Assembly: GCA_903934295.1 (NCBI GenBank)
Contig: CAIZNI010000015.1
Coordinates: forward strand, 124,001 to 188,000
Direction: 5' to 3'
Source of the DNA: an uncultured beta proteobacterium
GTDB taxonomy: Bacteria; Pseudomonadota; Gammaproteobacteria; Burkholderiales; Burkholderiaceae_E
Length of the DNA stretch: 64,000 nt
In this document: piece by piece, positions 14,995 through 23,916 of the stretch
Numbering within the stretch: the first letter of the stretch is position 1
Layout: the number at the start of each line of letters is the position of its first letter
Translations under genes and position numbers: made by a program
The notes under the pieces: generated by a model
Told to the model about the DNA's origin: nothing
The model's database searches: none
Seen by the model: the letters and a program-made list of their open reading frames with translations, nothing else

Positions 14995-16320
14995 TCAGGG
15001 AGGCGTCGCGCCGACCCGCCGGCGGCTGGCCGCGCCCACCAGCAGGGCCAGACCGGTCAGCGCCGGCAGCACCGCCAGCGCGGTGAACACCCGCGAATAG
15101 CTCCCGCTCAGGCTCACCAGACCAGCGAAGGCGGCCGAACCGATCATGCCGCCCATGAAGGTGAGGAACTGCGTCGCCCCGGTGGTTCGCGCCACGCGAT
15201 CTGGCGGCACCAGCCGCACCAGGTCGGCAAAGAAGACGCCGTTCCACGACACCGCGGTGGCGGCGCAGGCCAGCGTGATCACCAGCATCGCGCTCACCGG
15301 CGTGTCCGGTGGCGCCAGGCCCAGCAGGGCGATGCACACGCCCATCGTCAGGCCCAGCAGCCCCAGCAGCAGGGTCGGATCGATCCAGCGGTCGGCCACA
15401 TGACCCCAGCCGATGCGCGCGACCACGCTGGCGGCCTGCGAGGCGGCCAGCAGACTGGCCGACAGCGCCAGCGTGAACTGGTGCTCCAGCTTGAGCAGCG
15501 ACACCAGGAAGGTCAGGAAGCTGACCTGGGTGAACGCGAACACCAGCGAAGTGATGGCCAGCCGGCGGGTGGGCGGCGAGGCGATGACTTCGCGCAGTGG
15601 CTCGATCAGCCGCATCCGCAGGGCAGCACCCGTCGCGCCACCCGCTGCGCCACCCGCTGCGCCACGCTTGACCCCGACACTCGCCCGATCCGATTCCAGC
15701 CGCCCGCGCGTCGGTCCGATCATCAGCGCGGTGATCGCCATCGCCCCGGCCAGCACCAGCACCGCCTGCGACCAGTTCAGCATCACCAGCAGCGCCGGGA
15801 TCAGCATGCCGGTCACCGCCACACCCAGCGGCACACCGGTCTGCTTGATCGAGAAGAACAGTCCGCGCCGGTCAGCCGGGGCGTGGCGGCTCAGGATCTC
15901 GGCGGCGGTCGGATTGGGCAGTCCGTAGCCCACGCCCATCACCACCGCGCCCGCCAGCAGCCACACCGGATGACCGGCCGCCATCATCGCCATTCCGCCG
16001 GCCGAGGCCAGCAGCGCGCCCTGACTGGCCCGCACCGACCCGAAGCGCTGCGCCGTCCAGCCGCCGGCCAGCCCGGACAGCATCGCCGCCAGATAGGCCA
16101 GGCTCACCAGCCAGCCGACATGCTGGGCGCCGATCCCGATTTCGCCGGCAATCACGGGCGCCAGTACCGAGGGACTGGTCATGGCGATCGCGGCGATCAT
16201 CTGGACCGCCAGGGTCATGGCCAGCGCGGTCAGCGGCGCGCTGGTCGGCGGACGGGTCGTGCCGGGATGGCTGGGAGTGGCAGGCAAGGCGGGGCGAATC
16301 CACGGTTCGGATGGCGTCAT
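14995..16320 (-). CDS. Major facilitator superfamily transporter
   Basis: About 441 residues with roughly twelve hydrophobic segments. The first (LTALAMTLAVQMIAAIAM) begins near residue 28, and the loop-2/3 region carries AGGWTAQRFGSVRASQGALL, a loose version of the MFS A-motif. The frame is open upstream past the divergent gene, but MTPSEPW at 16320 avoids overlapping that gene's leader. The central cytoplasmic loop has a 12-bp DNA repeat encoding GAAGGAAGGATGA. Transcribed toward the acyl-CoA dehydrogenase pair 161 bp downstream, so substrate import for that pathway is conceivable. Confidence 0.85.
   Translation of the reverse strand: MTPSEPWIRPALPATPSHPGTTRPPTSAPLTALAMTLAVQMIAAIAMTSPSVLAPVIAGEIGIGAQHVGWLVSLAYLAAMLSGLAGGWTAQRFGSVRASQGALLASAGGMAMMAAGHPVWLLAGAVVMGVGYGLPNPTAAEILSRHAPADRRGLFFSIKQTGVPLGVAVTGMLIPALLVMLNWSQAVLVLAGAMAITALMIGPTRGRLESDRASVGVKRGAAGGAAGGATGAALRMRLIEPLREVIASPPTRRLAITSLVFAFTQVSFLTFLVSLLKLEHQFTLALSASLLAASQAASVVARIGWGHVADRWIDPTLLLGLLGLTMGVCIALLGLAPPDTPVSAMLVITLACAATAVSWNGVFFADLVRLVPPDRVARTTGATQFLTFMGGMIGSAAFAGLVSLSGSYSRVFTALAVLPALTGLALLVGAASRRRVGATPP
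15636..15665 (-). repeat. Short in-gene tandem repeat (12-bp unit) in the MFS central loop
   Basis: CGCCACCCGCTG is repeated twice in tandem with partial flanking copies, giving a GAAGGAAGG-like glycine/alanine stretch in the predicted cytoplasmic loop between the two six-helix halves. In-frame period, so copy number could vary without breaking the gene. Confidence 0.7.
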
Positions 16321-16465
16321 CGACGCCAGGCCGATCAGTGTGGTGGTCACCGCCCGCCCGCGGCAAGCGGCCGGCGGCCGGAATCGGACTTCGCAACGCG
16401 ACCGGCCGGCGCTATCCTTGCGCCCTGTCTGGTTGAACCCCTCTGAATCGTCCACGGAGCCCGCC

Positions 16466-17791
16466 ATGGGTCACAGCGAACCGCAGCTCGAACAACAGGC
16501 ACGGGATCCCTTCTGGATGCCGTTCTCGCCGAACCGGGAGTTCAAGCAGGAGCCACGCCTGTTCGTGCGCGCCCAGGGCATGTACTGCTACACCCCCGAC
16601 GGCCAGGAAGTGATCGACGCCTCGGCGGGGCTGTTCTGCGTGGCCGCCGGCCACTGTCGCCCCGAGATCGCACAGGCGGTGTTCGATCAGCTCAATTCGC
16701 TGGATTTCGTCGCGCCGTTCCTGCGCGCGCACCCGAAATCCTTCGAACTGGCCCAACGGGTGATCGACTACACCCCCGAGGGCCTGAGCCGGGTCTTCTT
16801 CGTGAACTCCGGCTCCGAGTCGGTCGACACCGCGATGAAGATGGCGCTGATGTATCACCGGGTGCGCGGCGAGTCGCAGCGCCAGTTGTTCATCAGCCGC
16901 GAGCGCGCTTATCACGGCGTCAACATGGGTGGCGTGGCGCTGGCCGGCATGGCCAACAACCGCCGTGCCTTCGGCACCGGCCTGGCCGGCGTGTATCACA
17001 TGCGCCACACCGCGCTGCCGGAAAATCGTTTCGTCTGCGGCCAGCCCGAGCACGGCGCCGAACTCGCCGACGATCTGCAGCGGTTTTGTCAGCTCTATGG
17101 CGGCGAGAACATCGCCGCGGTATTCGTCGAACCCACCGGCGGATCCTTCGGCTGCCTGCCGCCGCCGCGCGGCTATCTGGACCGTCTGCGCGCGATCTGC
17201 GATGCCCACGGCATCCTGCTGGTCTTCGACGAAGTGATCACCGGCTGGGGCCGGATGGGGGCGAATTTCGGTGCCCAGGCCTTCGGTGTGACGCCGGACA
17301 TCATGACCATGGCCAAGGCGCTGACCAACGGCGCCCAGCCGATGGGTGCGGTGGCGGCCCGTCAGGGCATCTACGACACCATCACCGAGGCCGGCCCCGA
17401 GCGCGGCGTGGAATTCTTCCATGGCTACACCTACTCGGCGCATCCGGCGGCCTGCGCCGCGGCGCTGGCGATGATGGACATCTTCCGCGACGAGAAGCTG
17501 ATCGACCGGGCCGCGCAGATGAGCCCGTATTTCCTCGAATCGATCTTCGCGATGAAGGACCTGCCGATCGTCACCGACATCCGTGGCGTGGGCATGATGG
17601 CGGCCATCGACGTGGCCCCGGGTGCGACACCGGGCGCACGCGGCCACGAGGCCCAGAAGCGCCTCTACGACGCCGGCCTGAACCTCAAGAGCACGGGCGA
17701 TGCGCTGATCATCGCGCCCCCTTTCGTGGCCGAGCGCCACCACATCGATGAAATCGCCGGCAAGCTGCGCGCGGTGCTGGCCACCCTCTGA
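16466..17791 (+). CDS. Class III omega-aminotransferase (beta-alanine/omega-amino acid:pyruvate type)
   Basis: A 441-residue PLP enzyme. DPFWMPFSPNREFK and the DASAGLFCVAAGH segment are characteristic of omega-amino acid:pyruvate transaminases; VFFVNSGSESVDTAMKMA binds phosphate, FDEVITGWGRMG holds the ring aspartate, and K284 in MAKALTNGAQPMG is the Schiff-base lysine. The open frame starts far upstream, but the ATG at 16466 has GGAG at 16456-16459 with 6-base spacing and directly begins the fold. It is 16 bp ahead of a solute-binding protein gene, so the ligand of that receptor may be an amine or amino acid, or a product of this enzyme. Confidence 0.9.
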   Translation: MGHSEPQLEQQARDPFWMPFSPNREFKQEPRLFVRAQGMYCYTPDGQEVIDASAGLFCVAAGHCRPEIAQAVFDQLNSLDFVAPFLRAHPKSFELAQRVIDYTPEGLSRVFFVNSGSESVDTAMKMALMYHRVRGESQRQLFISRERAYHGVNMGGVALAGMANNRRAFGTGLAGVYHMRHTALPENRFVCGQPEHGAELADDLQRFCQLYGGENIAAVFVEPTGGSFGCLPPPRGYLDRLRAICDAHGILLVFDEVITGWGRMGANFGAQAFGVTPDIMTMAKALTNGAQPMGAVAARQGIYDTITEAGPERGVEFFHGYTYSAHPAACAAALAMMDIFRDEKLIDRAAQMSPYFLESIFAMKDLPIVTDIRGVGMMAAIDVAPGATPGARGHEAQKRLYDAGLNLKSTGDALIIAPPFVAERHHIDEIAGKLRAVLATL

Positions 17792-17807
17792 ACTGGAGTC
17801 CCATTCA

Positions 17808-18620
17808 ATGACCCGTCTGTCCCGCTGGTTCAGGAATCTGGCCCTGCCGCTGCTGCTGGCCGGCTTTTCGTCACTCGCCTGCGCCCAGGCGCCGGCCGGT
17901 CACCTCGAGCGCATCAAGGCCGCCGGCGAGCTGCGCGTGTGCATCTGGCCCGATTACTACGGCATCACTTTTCGCAACCCCAAGAGCGGCGAGCTCTCCG
18001 GCATCGACGAGATGCTGTCGGCGCAGCTGGCGCGCGACCTGGGCGTGAAGGTGCGCCACATCGACACCAGTTTTCCGAATTTCATCGCCGACCTCCTGGC
18101 CGATCGCTGCGACGTCGCGATGTTCGGCGTGGCGGTGCTGCCCGAGCGTGCCGCCAAGGTGCGGTTCACTCAGCCGTACCTGCGCAGCGACATCTGGGCG
18201 GTGACGACCAAGACCCATCCCTCGATCCGGCAGTGGTCCGACATCGACAAGGCCGGCCATGTGGTGGGTGTGCAGGCGGGCACCTTCATGGAGCCGGTGA
18301 TGAAGAAGTCGCTGCAGCAGGCCGAGATGGTGTCGGTGAAGCCCCCGGCCACCCGCGAGCGCGAACTGCAGGCCGGGCGCATCGATGTCTTCATGACCGA
18401 CTACCCCTACAGCCGGCGGGTGCTGGACAACGCCGACTGGGCCCGGGTGGTGGCGCCCGATAGGCCGCTCAGTCCGCTGGGCTATGCCTATGCGGTGGCA
18501 CCCGGTGACGATGCGTGGCTGGCCCGGGTCGACCGGTTCGTTGCCGACATCAAGCGCGACGGTCGTCTGATGACCGCGGCGCGCGCCTTCAAGCTGGATC
18601 CGATCGTCGCCCTGCCGTGA
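17808..18620 (+). CDS. Periplasmic amino-acid-type solute-binding protein (family 3)
   Basis: A 270-residue protein with a clear Sec signal (RWFRNLALPLLLAGFSSLACA, cut near residue 26) and a family-3 solute-binding fold. AAGELRVCIWPDYYGITF opens the fold, SGIDEMLSAQLARDLGVKV follows, and DVAMFGVAVLPERA near 105-118 and GVQAGTFMEP near 145 are the usual hinge strands. The ATG at 17808 is preceded by TGGAG at 17794-17798. No ABC permease or ATPase gene accompanies it. Instead the next gene, a hybrid sensor kinase, starts inside its stop codon, so it may serve as ligand sensor for the kinase rather than for transport. Confidence 0.88.
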   Translation: MTRLSRWFRNLALPLLLAGFSSLACAQAPAGHLERIKAAGELRVCIWPDYYGITFRNPKSGELSGIDEMLSAQLARDLGVKVRHIDTSFPNFIADLLADRCDVAMFGVAVLPERAAKVRFTQPYLRSDIWAVTTKTHPSIRQWSDIDKAGHVVGVQAGTFMEPVMKKSLQQAEMVSVKPPATRERELQAGRIDVFMTDYPYSRRVLDNADWARVVAPDRPLSPLGYAYAVAPGDDAWLARVDRFVADIKRDGRLMTAARAFKLDPIVALP

Positions 18621-21610
18621 GCCAGACGAGTCCCCCGCTGACCGCTGGTCAGCCGGGCTTGCGGCTGGAGACCGGTATACGCCTGAGCGGTCTGCTGTTT
18701 GCCGTGCTGGTCGTGGTGGCGACACTGGCGCATGTCTGGTCGCTCGAGCGGGCGATCGAGACCGAGGCGCAGGGGCGGGCCCGCACGCTGTCTCGCATCC
18801 TCGCCAGCGAGGTCAACCGCACCCTGGGTTCGATTCAGGGCAGCATCGATCTGATCGACGACGGATTGCTCAGCGCGCTGCAGCGCGCCGAGCTGGCGGG
18901 CGTCCAGGGCCTGCTGGAGAACGCCGCGCAAGGCAATCCGCTGATCCGGGAGCTGGCGCTGGTGGATGACGATGGCCGGATGCTGGCCTCTTCGCGGCGC
19001 CGCGCCAAGCCGGTGTCGGTGGCCGGTTACGATTTCCTGGCCCAGCCGCGTGACGGGCGGTACCGGCTGGGGATGGCGACCGAAGGGCGCAGTCTGGGCG
19101 CCGACGGCGGACCGCGTCAGGGGGCGGCATTCGCACGGCAGGGCTTTCTCACGCTGAGCCGTTCGTTGAACGCGCCGTCGGGCGCGGTGCGCGTGGTGGC
19201 GGTCCTGGGCAGCGACAGCCTGATGAATGCGCTGCGCTTCCTGGCGGCCGACGACGACGAGGTGCTCAGCGTCTACCGCTACGATGGCCAGCTGCTGGCG
19301 GCCAGTGCGGCGCAGGTCATGCAGCGCACCGCTCCACAGCCGATCTTCGCGCGGTTCATTCCCGAGCGCGAGAACGGCCAGTTCGCCGACACGCTGGCCG
19401 ATGGTTCCGACTGGCTCGCGCACTTCGACACCACGGCCGATTTCCCGGCGGTGGTGGAAGTGCGCATCGCGCGCGCCTCGCTGGTGGCGCGTCGCGTGCG
19501 CGAGCTGTCGGTGCCGCTGCTGGTCATGAGCGCGGTCCTGCTGGCGGTGCTGCTGTACACGCGCTTCGCGCTGGGCGTGATGGCACGTCGGCGCGCCAGC
19601 GAGGAACTGGCGGCCACCCAGGGCCAGCGCTTGCGCAACATCCTGGACAACGCCGCCGACGGCATCATCACCATCGATCAACGCGGCATCGTGCGCGATT
19701 TCAATCAGGCCGCCGAGCGGATCTTCGGCGTCCAGGCGGAAGACACGATCGGCAAGCCCCTGGCCGATCTGATGCCGCCGGCCGATGGTCGCCAGCACCA
19801 GGGGCATGTGCTGCGTTATCTGGCGCAAGGCGGGGGCAGCGTGATCGGTCAGGGCAGGGTGCTTCAGGTCACCCGCCCCGATGGCCGGCCGCTGGAAGTG
19901 CATCTGGCGGTGAGCGAGGTCATCGATCAGGGGGAGCGGCTGTTCACCGGCATCGTGCGCGACATCACCGCCAGCCGGGCGATGGAACGCGAGCTGGCGC
20001 GCCATCGCGGCCACCTCGAGGAAATGGTGGCTGACCGCACCGTCGAACTGCAGGCCGCGCAGATCGAGTCCGAGCGCCTGTCGCGCGTCAAGGGCGACTT
20101 CCTCGCCAAGATGAGTCACGAGATCCGTACGCCGCTCAACGCGGTGCTGGGCCTGGCGCAGATCGGCGCGCGCGGCGCCAGCAGTGAATCGCCGGTGGAC
20201 ACTTTCCGGCGCATCGCCGATGCCGGTCAGCACCTGATGGCGGTCATCAACGACATTCTCGATGTGTCGCGTCTGGAGGCGGGCAGGCTGTCGCTGGAAA
20301 TCCGGCCGTTCCAGCTGGCCGGCATGACCGAGCGCCTGAGCCGGCTGTTCGCGCCCGATGCCCAGGCCCGTGGTCTGAGCTGGTCAGTCAAGCTGGCCCC
20401 CGATCTGCCGTCCTGGGTTGAAGGGGATGAATCGCGCGTCTCGCAGGTGCTCACCAACCTGGTCGCGAACGCGCTGAAGTTCACCGAGACCGGCGCCGTG
20501 ACGCTGCGCATCGATCGCGAGGACAATCTCGTGGTCTTTCGGGTGATCGACACCGGTATCGGGATCGCGCCGGATCAGCTGCCGCGCCTGTTCACCCCCT
20601 TCGAGCAGATCGACAACACGGTGACCCGAAAGTACGGCGGCAGCGGGCTGGGCCTGGCGATCAGCCGCGACCTGGCCCGTCTGATGGGGGGCGGGCTGCA
20701 GGCCGACAGCCGGCTCGGTCAGGGCAGCGTCTTTACCCTGCGGATACCGTTGCCGGCGGTGGCCGCGCCGCGGACCCTGGCTCGGGAAGAGACGATGCAA
20801 GGTGGCCGACTCGCCGGCCTGCGGCTGCTGGCGGCCGAGGATGTCGCCGTCAACCGGCTCGTCCTGGAAGGGCTGCTCGAGCATGAAGGCGCCACCGTGA
20901 CCTTCGCCGAGAATGGTCTGGTCGCGCTGCAACGGCTCGAGAGTGTCGGCGCCGCCGCTTTCGATGCCGTCCTGATGGACATCCAGATGCCGGTGATGGA
21001 TGGCTACGAGGCGACCCGCCGGATCCGGGCCATGACCGACACGCTGCCGATCATCGGCGTTACCGCCCACGCGATGGCCGATGAGCGGGATCGCTGTCTC
21101 GCCGCGGGCATGGTCGCGCACATCGCCAAACCGATCGATGTCGATGAGCTGGTGGCCACCGTGATGCGCCACACCTCGGCCCCCGGTCTGGCGCGTGTGC
21201 CGCCCGAGCCGGAAATGCAAAAGCCGCCGGCGGACGCGAGCCCCGGCGACGGCCACGAGACCATCGACTGGGACGGCCTGCAGGCCCGCCTCAATGGCAA
21301 TCGGGCGATGGTGCGACGGCTGGCCTCGGTGCTGCTGACCGGCTATCTCGAACTGCCCGTCGAGATGCGCAACGCCATCGCCACCAACGATGCCGTCCAG
21401 GTCCGGTTTCTCGCCCACAAGCTCAAGAGCGTGTTTGCCGAACTCGGATTGCGCCAAGCCAGCGAGCAGGCGGCGCTGGCCGAAGCCGCCGGGCGCAGCC
21501 AGGATCCCGGCGCCGCGCAACGGCTGGCCGGTCTGCTGCCCCAGGTCGATTCAATGTTCGAGCAGGCGCGTTGCTACCTCGACGCGGACACGAGCGTTGC
21601 CGACCGGTGA
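18617..21610 (+). CDS. Hybrid sensor histidine kinase (sensor - PAS - HisKA/HATPase - receiver - HPt)
   Basis: About 997 residues. TM1 at about 21-41, a periplasmic domain, TM2 at about 296-318, then PAS (RNILDNAADGIITIDQRG onward). HisKA has H501 in KMSHEIRTPL; the ATPase has NLVANALKF and DTGIGIAPD, GGSGLGLAIS. The receiver has phospho-acceptor D788 in LMDIQMPVMDG, and the C-terminal HPt has H934 in LAHKLKS. It thus holds a complete His-Asp-His relay but no output domain. I chose the GTG at 18617 because it overlaps the binding-protein stop as GTGA and precedes TM1 by a sensible distance; an ORF extends further upstream. No response regulator gene is adjacent; the final target is unknown. 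Confidence 0.92.
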   Translation: MSQTSPPLTAGQPGLRLETGIRLSGLLFAVLVVVATLAHVWSLERAIETEAQGRARTLSRILASEVNRTLGSIQGSIDLIDDGLLSALQRAELAGVQGLLENAAQGNPLIRELALVDDDGRMLASSRRRAKPVSVAGYDFLAQPRDGRYRLGMATEGRSLGADGGPRQGAAFARQGFLTLSRSLNAPSGAVRVVAVLGSDSLMNALRFLAADDDEVLSVYRYDGQLLAASAAQVMQRTAPQPIFARFIPERENGQFADTLADGSDWLAHFDTTADFPAVVEVRIARASLVARRVRELSVPLLVMSAVLLAVLLYTRFALGVMARRRASEELAATQGQRLRNILDNAADGIITIDQRGIVRDFNQAAERIFGVQAEDTIGKPLADLMPPADGRQHQGHVLRYLAQGGGSVIGQGRVLQVTRPDGRPLEVHLAVSEVIDQGERLFTGIVRDITASRAMERELARHRGHLEEMVADRTVELQAAQIESERLSRVKGDFLAKMSHEIRTPLNAVLGLAQIGARGASSESPVDTFRRIADAGQHLMAVINDILDVSRLEAGRLSLEIRPFQLAGMTERLSRLFAPDAQARGLSWSVKLAPDLPSWVEGDESRVSQVLTNLVANALKFTETGAVTLRIDREDNLVVFRVIDTGIGIAPDQLPRLFTPFEQIDNTVTRKYGGSGLGLAISRDLARLMGGGLQADSRLGQGSVFTLRIPLPAVAAPRTLAREETMQGGRLAGLRLLAAEDVAVNRLVLEGLLEHEGATVTFAENGLVALQRLESVGAAAFDAVLMDIQMPVMDGYEATRRIRAMTDTLPIIGVTAHAMADERDRCLAAGMVAHIAKPIDVDELVATVMRHTSAPGLARVPPEPEMQKPPADASPGDGHETIDWDGLQARLNGNRAMVRRLASVLLTGYLELPVEMRNAIATNDAVQVRFLAHKLKSVFAELGLRQASEQAALAEAAGRSQDPGAAQRLAGLLPQVDSMFEQARCYLDADTSVADR

Positions 21611-21684
21611 ACCGCCGTTCGCGTTTTCCCGGGCCCAGTCTCGGACCTCCCGCAGTGACCCCTGTCTGACAAGAGCCCCTTCCC

Positions 21685-22887
21685 ATGACCGATTCCGCCC
21701 TGATGCGCGGCTTTCCGCCCGCCCCCGACCACCAGGTCACCCTGGCCAACTGGCGCCAGGCGCCATTCAACCAGTGGGCTTTCCAGCATGTGCGCGAGAT
21801 CATCCCGTCGGCCGACATCGCCAACGATCCGGACGACGTCTGGGCGCTGCCCGCCGAGCCTTTCGACTGGTCGGGTCTGCGCCTGGCGGCGGGCGGTGGC
21901 CAGACCGATCTCGCCGGCCTGCTCGCCGCCACCGACACCGATGCGCTGGTGGTGCTGCGGCGCGGCCGGGTGGTCGCCGAGCATTACGCGAACGGCATGA
22001 CGGCGCACACCCCGCACATCCTGATGTCGGTGTCGAAGTCGGTGCTCGGGCTGATCGCCTGTCAGCTGATCGACGCGGGGGTGCTCGATCCGGCGCAGTC
22101 GGTGAGTGAGCTGGTCCCCGAGATCGCCGCCACCGCCTATCGCGGCGCCACGCTGCGTCATCTGCTCGACATGCGCGCGGGCGTGCTGTTCGACGAAAAC
22201 TACCTCGCCACCTCGGGACCGATCATCGAGTACCGCAAGGCCCAAAACTGGAATCCGCTGGGGCCGGGCGAGACCGCGTCGGATCTGCGCAGCTTCTACG
22301 CTCAGCTCGAGGATGCCGATGGTCCGCACGACGGCCGCTTCCACTATGTGTCGCCCAACACCGATCTGCTGGGCTGGGCGATCGAGCGGGCCACCGGCAC
22401 CCGCTATGCGGACCTGGTCAGCACCGCGCTGTGGCAGCCGCTGGGCGCCTCGCACAGCGCGAGCATCACCGTCGACCGGTTGGGCGCGCCGCGCAGCGCG
22501 GGCGGCTTTTGCGCGACCGCACGCGACCTGGCGCGGCTCGGCCAGCTGCTGGTCCAGGACGGCCGGCGCGGCGAGCGGCAGCTGGTGTCGGCGGCGGCGA
22601 TCCGCGATCTCGAGACGGGCGGTGACGAGGCCGCCTGGGACCGCGGCGACTTCCTGCCGTATTTTCCCGACATGAAGATCCGCTACCGCAACCAGTGGTA
22701 CGCGATGCAGGGCGACGAGCCGATGCTGTTCTGCGTCGGCGTGCACGGCCAGCTGCTGTTCGTCGATCGGGCACGTCAGATCGTGATCGCGAAGTATTCG
22801 TCGCAGGCGCTGCCGATGGACGCGCCGAAACTGCTGCTCACCCTGCAGGCAGTGGTGCAGATGCGCCGCTACCTGGCGCGCGGCTGA
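21685..22887 (+). CDS. Serine hydrolase of the beta-lactamase/6-aminohexanoate-dimer hydrolase (NylB-like) group
   Basis: A 400-residue serine hydrolase. The S-x-x-K motif is S115-V-S-K118 in LMSVSKSVLG, as in class C beta-lactamases and NylB. The tyrosine motif appears as YVSPNTDLLGW near 206-216, and GVHGQLLFVD near 346-355 resembles the third (KTG-like) motif. No signal peptide is visible, arguing for a cytoplasmic amidase or esterase rather than a secreted beta-lactamase. It follows the hybrid kinase by 74 bp and ends base-to-base against the convergent hydrolase gene. Substrate unknown; a linear amide or ester is most plausible. Confidence 0.85.
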   Translation: MTDSALMRGFPPAPDHQVTLANWRQAPFNQWAFQHVREIIPSADIANDPDDVWALPAEPFDWSGLRLAAGGGQTDLAGLLAATDTDALVVLRRGRVVAEHYANGMTAHTPHILMSVSKSVLGLIACQLIDAGVLDPAQSVSELVPEIAATAYRGATLRHLLDMRAGVLFDENYLATSGPIIEYRKAQNWNPLGPGETASDLRSFYAQLEDADGPHDGRFHYVSPNTDLLGWAIERATGTRYADLVSTALWQPLGASHSASITVDRLGAPRSAGGFCATARDLARLGQLLVQDGRRGERQLVSAAAIRDLETGGDEAAWDRGDFLPYFPDMKIRYRNQWYAMQGDEPMLFCVGVHGQLLFVDRARQIVIAKYSSQALPMDAPKLLLTLQAVVQMRRYLARG

Positions 22888-23916
22888 TCAGATCGGCCAG
22901 TGGCCGGGAAACTCGCGCGCCAGCCAGCGCGCGAGCCCGGCATTCACCGCCACCGGCTGCTCCTGGGCCATCCAGTGGCCGCTGGCCACCGTCTGCTCGG
23001 TGAGTCGTGCGCAGTGCTCGCGCATGGGACCAGCCAGCGGCGAGTCGAGGGTCTCGCAGACGAAATCGTGGGCGGCGTGAAAGAACAGCACCGGCATGTC
23101 CAGCCGGCCGCCCTGGCGCGCGCGCGCGGCATAGGCGAGGTTGGCCTGCGCGTTCATGTACCACGAGCCCGGCCCGAAGAAACCGTTGCGCGTCAGCGCG
23201 GCCGCGTACTGGTGGAGGTCTTCGTCGGTCAGGATGTCGCGGTCCACCGGCAGGTCGGGCGCGGCGTCGGCGCCGCCGAAGTGGCCGCCGTCGCGGCGCA
23301 CCGTGGCCAGCCGGGCCGGCTTGCCACGCCCGGCGGGGCTGCCCTTGCGGAACATCGCTTTCACGGTGGCCAGCGGGTCGGCCTCGAACACCGCCTGCGC
23401 GCGCGCGAAGTGTTCTTCGTAGTACAGCATGTAGTCCCACTGGCCGGCCGGAAACCGGTCGCGCGGGTAGACGGCGCGGTCGATGTAGGGCTCGCAGGTG
23501 GCGGGCGCGAACCCTTGCGGCAGGTAGGGCACGCACAGTCCGGCCACGCCCAGGCAGTGCTCGGGGTGGTGGCTGGCGAGGCTCCAGACCACCGGCGTTC
23601 CCCAGTCATGGCCGACCCAGATCGCCTGCGGCGCACCCAGCTCGGCCAATAGCTCCAGCATGTCGGTGACCGCGTGCTCGACCGCGTAATCGGCATGACG
23701 CGGGTACTGGCTCGAGCGCCCGTAGCCGCGCATGTCGGGCGCGATCGCCCGGAATCCGAGCTGCGCGAAGCAGCGCAACTGGTGGCGCCAGCTGATCGCC
23801 AGTTCCGGCCAGCCGTGCACGAAGATGATCAGCGGGGCGTCGGCCGCGCCGCACGACAGGTAGGCGCTGGTGTGCCGGGCGCTGCGCGCGATGTGCTCGG
23901 TGATCGGGAAATTCAT
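22888..23916 (-). CDS. Alpha/beta-fold hydrolase, epoxide hydrolase-like
   Basis: A 342-residue alpha/beta hydrolase. HGWPELAISWRHQ near residue 34 is the oxyanion-hole HGxP motif, PDMRGYGRSSQ follows, and the nucleophile is the Asp of VGHDWGTPVVW near 103-112, as in epoxide hydrolases and haloalkane dehalogenases rather than esterases. The general-base His is in ASGHWMAQEQP near 312. A cap domain with tyrosines (YMLYYEEHFA) fits epoxide hydrolase. Its ATG overlaps the CoA-transferase stop by 4 bp, so the two are translationally coupled. Its own stop abuts the convergent serine hydrolase stop. Confidence 0.87.
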   Translation of the reverse strand: MNFPITEHIARSARHTSAYLSCGAADAPLIIFVHGWPELAISWRHQLRCFAQLGFRAIAPDMRGYGRSSQYPRHADYAVEHAVTDMLELLAELGAPQAIWVGHDWGTPVVWSLASHHPEHCLGVAGLCVPYLPQGFAPATCEPYIDRAVYPRDRFPAGQWDYMLYYEEHFARAQAVFEADPLATVKAMFRKGSPAGRGKPARLATVRRDGGHFGGADAAPDLPVDRDILTDEDLHQYAAALTRNGFFGPGSWYMNAQANLAYAARARQGGRLDMPVLFFHAAHDFVCETLDSPLAGPMREHCARLTEQTVASGHWMAQEQPVAVNAGLARWLAREFPGHWPI

